From positions 33,956-97,955 of the IMG/VR virus record IMGVR_UViG_3300027659_000017: DNA of 64,000 nucleotides; one strand, 5' to 3'. Source of the stretch: a virus. Both the position numbers and the translations under genes were made by a program. Shown here one piece after another: positions 58,688 through 64,000 of the stretch. Within the stretch, counting starts at the first letter, position 1, and every line of letters starts with the position of its first letter. Below the pieces are notes generated by a model. It ran no database searches. It was not told the DNA's origin and saw only the letters and a list, made by a program, of their open reading frames with translations.

Positions 58688-59954
58688 TGTTTTCTTCTAT
58701 TTGATTGTTATTTGATTCTTCTTCTGGTTCCATTAACTCTTCTTCTGTTATAGGATTGGCTATATCTAATGCTATTAACTCTTCCTTGAGTTCATTTCTT
58801 TCAATTCTAGATATTGCAGTTTCTATATCTTCATCAGTGATTTCAATATCATCTACTACTTCCGCAACTATATCTTGGCCTACAACTACAACAACATAAT
58901 CTTCTCTAGATGTATGTATAAAGTTTTCATTGATAACTCTGTTAGCTTCTTCAGATAAAGTGATAGTTTTAACTTTAAAGTATTTAGTATCTCCACGGTC
59001 CTCTATTTCACTAGCATATCTTTTCATTAGAATTTCTGCCATCTCAATTGTAAAAACACCTTTGGTAATTAAAGATTCTACAACTTCATCTAGACTAGTA
59101 TACATATAGTTTTTATCCTTACCTAAAAAACTGAGTAAAGATTTGAAATTTACATGGTTTTTAGTGTGACAGTTACCTATTTGATAAGCATACTCTTTGA
59201 ATAAGAGTTCCATATATAATAGGCTATCAATATAATTACTATTAGCCATGATTTCCATTGCGAGAATATGATTGTCTGTATCTGAACTCTTAAACATAAC
59301 AGATAACTGTTCATACATATCCGCATCTATAGTCACTGCATCAGCACCATTGATATATTTTAGCAACTTTGATTCATCATAGATGTCTAAAGAAAGAATA
59401 GCCGGAAAAAATGATTTGTACTCATCAATAACTGTTTGCATAGGAGCAGAAGAGTATAGAAAATCTCTTGCAGTTTTTGAAGCTTTTATTAGATGTACAT
59501 TTTCAGTATTTCTAATATCAGAGGCCGAAGAATAATCTAAAATAATTACATCTTCAGTATACTGATCAAGAACTTCTCTTACATTTTCTGAATAAAATTC
59601 ATCCATGTGATCTTTTACATCTTCAAATATCTTACGTATTTCTTCTGTAGGTAATCTATATGACCATGAGTTGTTTACCATTTTAGGTCTACTATTTTTA
59701 CCCGCAAAAATATGTGTAGCATCATCTATATTTCTAACAGATTTAATATCATATTGCATGGTTAAATCTTTCAACTTTACTCGTGGGATGTTAACTCCCG
59801 GCAAGAAATAAAGTTTGTCCCCTTTTGTAGGGGTATAATCATCTTTTTTTATTCCTAATACATCATCGTCAGTTAAACTACAGTATAGTGGTTCAACTCG
59901 CATGATTATTTCTTTTTCATCAGATTTAATCTCAAATTTTAAATAGTGCTTCAT
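58662..59954 (-). CDS. Hypothetical protein with acidic tail ending GFEWF
   Basis: A 430-aa protein, first in its operon. Residues about 215-260 (FKSSDTDNHILAMEIMAN, then LLFKEY and HTKNHVNF) are similar to part of the 62387-62809 product, so the two share a domain. The last ~90 residues are Glu/Asp/Asn-rich and presumably disordered, ending NGDGFEWF. An acidic tail with a terminal aromatic is a hallmark of single-strand DNA-binding proteins such as T7 gp2.5, but I see no clear OB-fold signature. Located just upstream of the nuclease, so DNA replication or recombination is plausible. Confidence 0.55.
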   Translation of the reverse strand: MKHYLKFEIKSDEKEIIMRVEPLYCSLTDDDVLGIKKDDYTPTKGDKLYFLPGVNIPRVKLKDLTMQYDIKSVRNIDDATHIFAGKNSRPKMVNNSWSYRLPTEEIRKIFEDVKDHMDEFYSENVREVLDQYTEDVIILDYSSASDIRNTENVHLIKASKTARDFLYSSAPMQTVIDEYKSFFPAILSLDIYDESKLLKYINGADAVTIDADMYEQLSVMFKSSDTDNHILAMEIMANSNYIDSLLYMELLFKEYAYQIGNCHTKNHVNFKSLLSFLGKDKNYMYTSLDEVVESLITKGVFTIEMAEILMKRYASEIEDRGDTKYFKVKTITLSEEANRVINENFIHTSREDYVVVVVGQDIVAEVVDDIEITDEDIETAISRIERNELKEELIALDIANPITEEELMEPEEESNNNQIEENNGDGFEWF

Positions 59955-59961
59955 AGGATTA

Positions 59962-59990
59962 ATATAAAAGGGAGAGTTTTACCTCTCCCT
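59962..59990 (-). terminator. Rho-independent terminator, - strand
   Basis: On the - strand, AGGGAGAG and CTCTCCCT (59990-59969) form an 8-bp stem with a GTAAAA loop, followed by TTTTATATT. It lies in the 92-bp gap after the AAA+ ATPase gene and just before the ATG at 59954, so it separates two transcripts. The remainder of the gap (59991-60046) is AT-rich, and I see no convincing promoter in it. Confidence 0.75.
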
Positions 59991-60046
59991 ATGTTTGTTT
60001 TTAATTAAACTAATGGGTTTTTAAAGTGGAAACCGTCTATGTTGAT

Positions 60047-61216
60047 TTACTTTACAGCCATCTTCACCACGTCCTGGTTCATCATCAATTGCCCAAACTT
60101 AACTTTATTACCATTGACAATCTCCTTGACCATATAATATCTCAAGTCATTTGTAAATGCATCACAGTCTGTCGTCAGTTTTGCAATTCTGTCAATGATT
60201 GGTTTACCTACTGAACCTTTATCAGCTACAGCCAATGAGAAGTTGATGATTCTGGTTGCAATAACACTAGAGATATCAGCACGGAATTCATCACCTTTTC
60301 CTACTGCATTAGTAAGAGAGTTCATTACATACTGCTCATCTTTGGTCAGGATGTCTTGTGGACTAATGATTCTATCCAACTTGTTATTAATGAACATAGT
60401 GAACATAGAACTAAAATCAGGACCAACAGAACCTTCACCAATCATTTGGATCAACGGTAGATCATCTTCAAACTTTGGAACAGAACTAATAGCATTAAAG
60501 AAAGTGGTAATTGCTCTTGGATTTACTCTTTGAGTTACCAATTCTGGATGCATCAACATGAAGTTAATACATCTACCATCAATCTTTGCCTTCTCAGCCC
60601 ACTTAGCCCATACATCTGCATCATATTTCAACTCAACAGAAATAAATCTTGTCTTCTGAGCAACATCTAGACTGGTTACATTATAGTCACCATTGTCTGG
60701 ATTAGTAGTCAAGATGACATGCCAGTTCTTTGGTAGCTTCCAAGAAACATATTCTTGTCTATCCAAAATCTCCATCGTGGCTTGCATAAATCTTTGATCA
60801 GCACGAGTATAATCATCAAGAATCAAGAAACCACCTTCACCTTTACCCTGAATCCAATCAGGAGCAGCATGACTCATTCTTTTATCTACAACTTTATAAC
60901 CTTTTGCACTTGCTGCAGCTATCTGAGACTCATTAATCCAAGTAGTCTTACCTTCTGCATTCTGAATCTGAAATTCTTTAACCGGGAAACCTACCAAATC
61001 ACCTAATTCCTCTAACTGAGACAAATTAAGTTTTACAACGTCCATTTGCATTTCTTTACCCAACTGTATGATTGCAGAAGTCTTTCCTAATCCTGCATCA
61101 CCTTCAATATTGATAGCCACAGGAACTTTTCCTTCAGACTGAATATGCTGGTTATTCTTAACCATGTGTTTGATAAAAGATTTTAACTCTTCAACGTTTA
61201 ACTGTACTTGATTCAT
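60047..61216 (-). CDS. MoxR-type AAA+ ATPase
   Basis: A 389-aa protein. Walker A GDAGLGKT at 39-46; Walker B FLILDD at 130-135; a downstream TTNPDNGDYNV segment fits sensor 1, with its Asn after the strand. The overall pattern (short N-terminus, INIEGDAGLGKTSA, NLSQLEELGDLVGFP) is of the MoxR/CbbQ group, which remodels protein complexes with a VWA-domain partner. Such a partner is encoded immediately upstream (61228-62412), so the two probably form a chaperone-like unit. It is the last gene of the operon, ahead of the 59962-59990 terminator. Substrate unknown. Confidence 0.85.
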   Translation of the reverse strand: MNQVQLNVEELKSFIKHMVKNNQHIQSEGKVPVAINIEGDAGLGKTSAIIQLGKEMQMDVVKLNLSQLEELGDLVGFPVKEFQIQNAEGKTTWINESQIAAASAKGYKVVDKRMSHAAPDWIQGKGEGGFLILDDYTRADQRFMQATMEILDRQEYVSWKLPKNWHVILTTNPDNGDYNVTSLDVAQKTRFISVELKYDADVWAKWAEKAKIDGRCINFMLMHPELVTQRVNPRAITTFFNAISSVPKFEDDLPLIQMIGEGSVGPDFSSMFTMFINNKLDRIISPQDILTKDEQYVMNSLTNAVGKGDEFRADISSVIATRIINFSLAVADKGSVGKPIIDRIAKLTTDCDAFTNDLRYYMVKEIVNGNKVKFGQLMMNQDVVKMAVK

Positions 61217-61227
61217 AACTGTTTTTT

Positions 61228-62412
61228 TTATAATTCTAATTTAATCACTTTGCCCGGTAGGTCATTATTCATAGCAGATCTCTCTGATATTACCCAAAGA
61301 ACATTACCCTTTGGTTTTACTGTTGCATAACATTCACCATCAGTAAAATATATCAGGCTTGTATATTTTCTTAGGTTTTCATTATAATATTCTAGGACGG
61401 GATCAAATTCAGTCCCACCTCTTCCATGAACATTAAGATCTTTCTGACCTTTGTAAGGTTCAACAGATTTGATATTTGTATCACATTGAATCACAGTAAT
61501 GTCTACTCCACATTTATAGATATGGTGCATTTCTGACATAAATTCTATCAACTCATCATCATTTACAGAGGCTGAAGTATCAATAGCCAACAACATGTGT
61601 TGTCTCATCTTAATCTTCAGACCTGGATTATCACTGAATCTACGGTTCTCTTTTCGTCTGATTTTCTTAGTAAATACTCTTGTACTTACACCTGTAAATC
61701 TTCTGATGTAACCTCTCCAATCAAATTTAGGTGGAGTAATTTCATCTATGACAATAACTCCTTCTATCTCACCAGGAACTGTACCTCTTTTCTTGATAGT
61801 CTGTTCTTTAGCATCAGATAAAACTTTCTGAAGTTGCTTATCAATCAGCTTCTTTTCTGCTTCAGTAAGATTTTCAAACTCTTCCCAAGTATCATGATTA
61901 GGAGTATTTCCGTTTTCAATATCTTCTAGAAGACCGTCCATTTTAGCACATCCACAAGAACCAGATTTATCTTTCTCATCTTGAAGTTGCTTCAATTTGT
62001 CATAATAATATCTGGCACCGGCTTTTCTATCAAGATTTAGGCTATCATCATAGTTATCTATATCAATACCACCTTCAGGAAGATAATCCTTATCTATGTA
62101 TTGATTAATTTCCATATCCATTGCAACATTAGCAAGTCTCTTATCAGTAAACTTAAAGAATGTAGTCAAGTGACCAAAAGCGATATGAAGTAGCTCATGT
62201 TTCAGTAATCCTAATCTATGGTCTTCAGATAGACTTTCCCAAAATTCAGGATTAATAGCAAGTTGATAGTTAATACCATTCTTACTTACACCTGCAGTAG
62301 GGACACGTTTACTGTCCCATAATTTATTTAGCATAATCAAAAAGAACCCATAATATGGCTCTTTCAACATTAGCTCTTTACTTGTTTTACTTAGACTTTG
62401 TTGCTTGTCCAT
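61228..62412 (-). CDS. Metallopeptidase-like plus VWA domain protein, MoxR partner
   Basis: I choose the ATG at 62412 (394 aa) rather than the in-frame TTG at 62439. Residues about 65-100 contain KHELLHIAFGHL with H72, E73 and H76, the DUF2201-type putative metallopeptidase motif, followed by VAMDMEINQYI. The C-terminal VWA-like domain has a MIDAS site: DTSAS from D278, a GGTEFDP Thr, and YFTDGE with its Asp. These fusions are known as partners of MoxR ATPases, and the ATPase follows after 11 bp. A Cys pair (SCGCAK) lies in the linker. Role in phage biology unknown; protein-complex remodelling or virion assembly is possible. Confidence 0.8.
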   Translation of the reverse strand: MDKQQSLSKTSKELMLKEPYYGFFLIMLNKLWDSKRVPTAGVSKNGINYQLAINPEFWESLSEDHRLGLLKHELLHIAFGHLTTFFKFTDKRLANVAMDMEINQYIDKDYLPEGGIDIDNYDDSLNLDRKAGARYYYDKLKQLQDEKDKSGSCGCAKMDGLLEDIENGNTPNHDTWEEFENLTEAEKKLIDKQLQKVLSDAKEQTIKKRGTVPGEIEGVIVIDEITPPKFDWRGYIRRFTGVSTRVFTKKIRRKENRRFSDNPGLKIKMRQHMLLAIDTSASVNDDELIEFMSEMHHIYKCGVDITVIQCDTNIKSVEPYKGQKDLNVHGRGGTEFDPVLEYYNENLRKYTSLIYFTDGECYATVKPKGNVLWVISERSAMNNDLPGKVIKLEL

Positions 62413-62809
62413 TTTCTTTAAGTTTAATGTTAATTTCAAAATTATCTACGGGATACCCAATCTGTTCTAACATAGAAGTCATATCTCTGACAAAGTATTC
62501 CATGAAAAGCTCAATTGAGTTTTCAGAACCTTTATTCTCTATGATAAGACTTAATGTTCTGGGTCCCGTAAGGTTACTTGCAGAGACAAAACTATTTACA
62601 TGTCCTTCAAGTATTGAACCAAGAGGGGAACAGTTAGTTTTCCAACTTTCCAAGTTGTGACCTCCGTATTTAAATAATACAAGTAATTCTCCAATACTCT
62701 TTTTAGTATTGATATTTCTCAAAGTCTCAAATGCTATAATGTGATTATCTGCATCTTCAGATTTCAACATCATCATAAGATTTCTTGTTTCTTCTTTGTC
62801 AAAAATCAT
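62387..62809 (-). CDS. Hypothetical protein sharing a domain with the 58662-59954 product
   Basis: A 140-aa protein. Residues 9-45 (MMMLKSEDADNHIIAFETLRN, followed by LLVLFKYGGHN) match residues about 215-270 of the 430-aa protein encoded at 58662-59954, suggesting a common helical domain. The remainder (LEGHVNSFVSASNLTGPRTL and a Lys-rich tail) is not recognised. The ATG overlaps the stop of the 31-aa gene upstream (ATGA), and its end overlaps the VWA gene start. Confidence 0.6.
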   Translation of the reverse strand: MIFDKEETRNLMMMLKSEDADNHIIAFETLRNINTKKSIGELLVLFKYGGHNLESWKTNCSPLGSILEGHVNSFVSASNLTGPRTLSLIIENKGSENSIELFMEYFVRDMTSMLEQIGYPVDNFEINIKLKENGQATKSK

Positions 62810-62901
62810 AATCTTGATATTACTAAATAATTTGCATATGCATCTTCATATGTCTTAGCCCAGATTCTGTAGCCATCAATTATAAACAGTTGTTTTTCCA
62901 T
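62806..62901 (-). CDS. 31-aa peptide in operon
   Basis: A 31-aa reading frame (MEKQLFIIDGYRIWAKTYED at the N-terminus) that exactly fills the gap between two coupled genes. Its ATG overlaps the upstream TGA by one base and its TGA overlaps the downstream ATG (ATGA). This tight fit and the ordered beta-alpha composition (hydrophobic strand, then amphipathic helix with Tyr) argue for a real small protein. Function unknown. Confidence 0.65.
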   Translation of the reverse strand: MEKQLFIIDGYRIWAKTYEDAYANYLVISRL

Positions 62902-63206
62902 CAGTCTTCAATTTTATAACCTAATACTTTTGTTACATATTCTTTATACTCTGCTCTAGTCAGTATATGAAGACCTTCATAAGCTTCTTCATTATCAAAT
63001 AACTTTTTTATAGTCATTAATACATTAACAGTATCCATATACATACTACCCATAAATGAAGCTTCTGTACTAAATACAAGTGGATCTAAACCAACATTAG
63101 TAGCTTTTGTATCCCCATCTTTTTTACATTCAAATTCTATAAATAATTCTTTTTCATCAGAATTTGTTTCATTTCTAAAAACTATTTTAATCTTTACATC
63201 TTCCAT
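62901..63206 (-). CDS. Hypothetical phage protein, 101 aa, ending KIED
   Basis: The N-terminus is a beta-rich EDVKIKIVFRNET segment with many charged residues; the middle is FMGSMYMDTVNVLMTIKKLF, and the end is YVTKVLGYKIED. Not recognised. It is the third of three consecutive proteins ending KIED at the same kind of stop-start junction (see findings). Overlaps both neighbours by one base. Confidence 0.6.
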   Translation of the reverse strand: MEDVKIKIVFRNETNSDEKELFIEFECKKDGDTKATNVGLDPLVFSTEASFMGSMYMDTVNVLMTIKKLFDNEEAYEGLHILTRAEYKEYVTKVLGYKIED

Positions 63207-63505
63207 TAGTCTTCTATTTTAAATAAGTGTATACCAAGTTTAAGATCTTTTATTAATTTTTCACTAAACGGTTTTTTAATAGTAGGATGCCTGCTTTTAT
63301 CATCTAATACTAAACCATCTTTCCCATTTTCATCTTTAGTAGCAAACGCTACATATATTTGATGACCATTATATTTATCTTCAGTTAGTATATCACCTCT
63401 TTCAAATGGTGAACCTTCAGGTATCTGATATACTCCCGTTACTTTTATGTAACTACCATCTTCTATTACAGTATCCACTGTAAATATGTTGATTCTTTTT
63501 TCCAT
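63206..63505 (-). CDS. Hypothetical phage protein, 99 aa, ending KIED
   Basis: A probable small beta-barrel-like protein (MEKRINIFTVDTVIEDGSYIKVTGVYQIPEG in overlapping short strands, then ILTEDKYNGHQIYVAF), ending LGIHLFKIED. Not recognised. Start and stop each overlap the neighbours by one base (TAATG), showing tight co-translation. Confidence 0.6.
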   Translation of the reverse strand: MEKRINIFTVDTVIEDGSYIKVTGVYQIPEGSPFERGDILTEDKYNGHQIYVAFATKDENGKDGLVLDDKSRHPTIKKPFSEKLIKDLKLGIHLFKIED

Positions 63506-63846
63506 TAGTCTTCAATTTTAAGTGTTCTTACCATCCATTCTGTAGGTGTATTAATGTTATCCACCCATTCTTTTGCAGTAGGAATGTAATTATTACAATC
63601 CTCCTTGACATGCTGTTCTCCTACATATCTTGTGTATACAGTTTTACCAGCAGAGTTGACAAAAGATACACCAAATACCTTCTCACATTCAAAGATACCT
63701 TCAGCATGATGTCTAAACATCCTATGCTTACTGTGAGCTATCCATGCTTTAGTAGCGTCAAACCACTCATGAATGTGATGGTAATCTTCAGGTATACCCC
63801 CAAACTTTCTAGTTGATGATTTTGAATGTTCCCAAGGATGTGCCAT
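63505..63846 (-). CDS. Hypothetical phage protein, 113 aa, ending KIED
   Basis: Begins MAHPWEHSKSSTRKFGG and has several His and Trp residues (HHIHEWF, HSKHRMFRHHAEG). The core HRMFRHHAEGIFECEKVFG and the downstream R-x-VGEQHVKEDC resemble a small DUF found in many phages (the His-rich DUF6915-like type, as I remember it), but I am not certain of the family. It could bind a metal through the His/Cys cluster. Ends WMVRTLKIED, with its TAA overlapping the next ATG. Confidence 0.6.
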   Translation of the reverse strand: MAHPWEHSKSSTRKFGGIPEDYHHIHEWFDATKAWIAHSKHRMFRHHAEGIFECEKVFGVSFVNSAGKTVYTRYVGEQHVKEDCNNYIPTAKEWVDNINTPTEWMVRTLKIED

Positions 63847-64000
63847 TACTTTTCAGCTTTACTTAACAAATCACCTTCATGCTGATAATCTTCAGTTTCA
63901 GTAATTCTGATGTGACTGTTTACAATGTATTTTCCTGAAGGAACACAAATACATAATTGACCCCAACCACCTTCATTATTCCACCAATCTTCAATGTCAT
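63846..64000 (-). CDS. Partial hypothetical protein cut by the right edge
   Basis: A minus-strand frame open to the end of the window, giving at least 50 C-terminal residues: DIEDWWNNEGGWGQLCICVP near the visible start, then GKYIVNSHIRIT and an ending LLSKAEK. No in-frame start is visible inside the window, so the gene begins to the right. Its TAA overlaps the ATG at 63846 by one base. The composition (alternating hydrophobics and Trp) looks like real protein. Not recognised. Confidence 0.6.
   Translation of the reverse strand, partial: DIEDWWNNEGGWGQLCICVPSGKYIVNSHIRITETEDYQHEGDLLSKAEK

Noticed and set aside
62413-62439. TTG at 62439 as the start of the metallopeptidase/VWA gene
   Set aside because: An ATG at 62412 in the same frame gives a shorter overlap with the upstream gene and a more typical start; the extra nine residues add nothing recognisable.
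1-64000. Stop-codon reassignment, known in some crAss-like phages
   Set aside because: All major genes end at standard stops that overlap or abut the next start codon, and no gene is interrupted by an in-frame TAG or TGA.
1-64000. tRNA genes, CRISPR arrays, insertion sequences or attachment sites
   Set aside because: Nearly all of the sequence is occupied by coherent coding frames; I saw no cloverleaf-like segment, regular short repeats, transposase or integrase motifs in the few gaps.

Overview
This window is part of a large, AT-rich tailed-phage genome, most likely a crAss-like phage (order Crassvirales) infecting a member of the Bacteroidota. I base this on three things. First, it carries a giant single-chain RNA polymerase with a DFDID metal-binding motif, of the kind known from crAss-like virion RNA polymerases. 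Second, a run of enormous, gap-free virion-type genes lies on one strand, facing a replication module on the other. Third, several proteins resemble ones I know from Bacteroidota phages: the 24940-28128 product, the 21440-24883 product and a tiny RPGxHAK-type basic protein. I saw no rRNA, tRNA, CRISPR array, insertion sequence, integrase or bacterial housekeeping gene. The standard stop codons are used throughout.

Left arm (1-52997, + strand): nine very long reading frames (1062 to 3623 aa) plus one 45-aa gene, packed with overlapping or near-touching stop and start codons. The order is a tail/muzzle-like structural protein (5' end cut by the window edge); three modular proteins built from unrelated domains joined by K-x-G-G linkers (SET methyltransferase-like, ADP-ribosyltransferase-like, two zincin-type peptidase-like modules and a recurring unknown module); a Q/M-rich virion protein; a conserved virion protein; and three giants. 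These giants are a 2502-aa protein with an embedded PD-(D/E)XK nuclease core, the 3623-aa RNA polymerase fusion, and a 2113-aa protein with ART-like, zincin, LysM-like and hydrophobic segments. In known crAss-like phages such giants are packaged and injected, and the RNA polymerase transcribes early genes. Here that is inference from similarity. The only two + strand gaps longer than 50 bp share a hairpin overlapping the stop codon, followed at identical spacing by an AAATTTTARTA motif.

Right arm (53033-64000, - strand): small and medium genes in compact operons separated by terminator hairpins, several with UUCG loops. Recognisable products are a family B DNA polymerase with intact exonuclease motifs and a C-terminal sliding-clamp-binding peptide, a RecE/Cas4-like PD-(D/E)XK nuclease, a MoxR-type AAA+ ATPase paired with a metallopeptidase-like/VWA protein, a DUF932-like protein and a zinc-ribbon protein. 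The rest are conserved or orphan small proteins. The last gene runs off the right edge.

The two arms converge at about 53.0 kb. A reasonable model, inferred only, is that virion-borne RNA polymerase and its giant partners enter the host and transcribe the right-arm replication genes, after which the left arm is expressed to build new virions loaded with the modular effector proteins.
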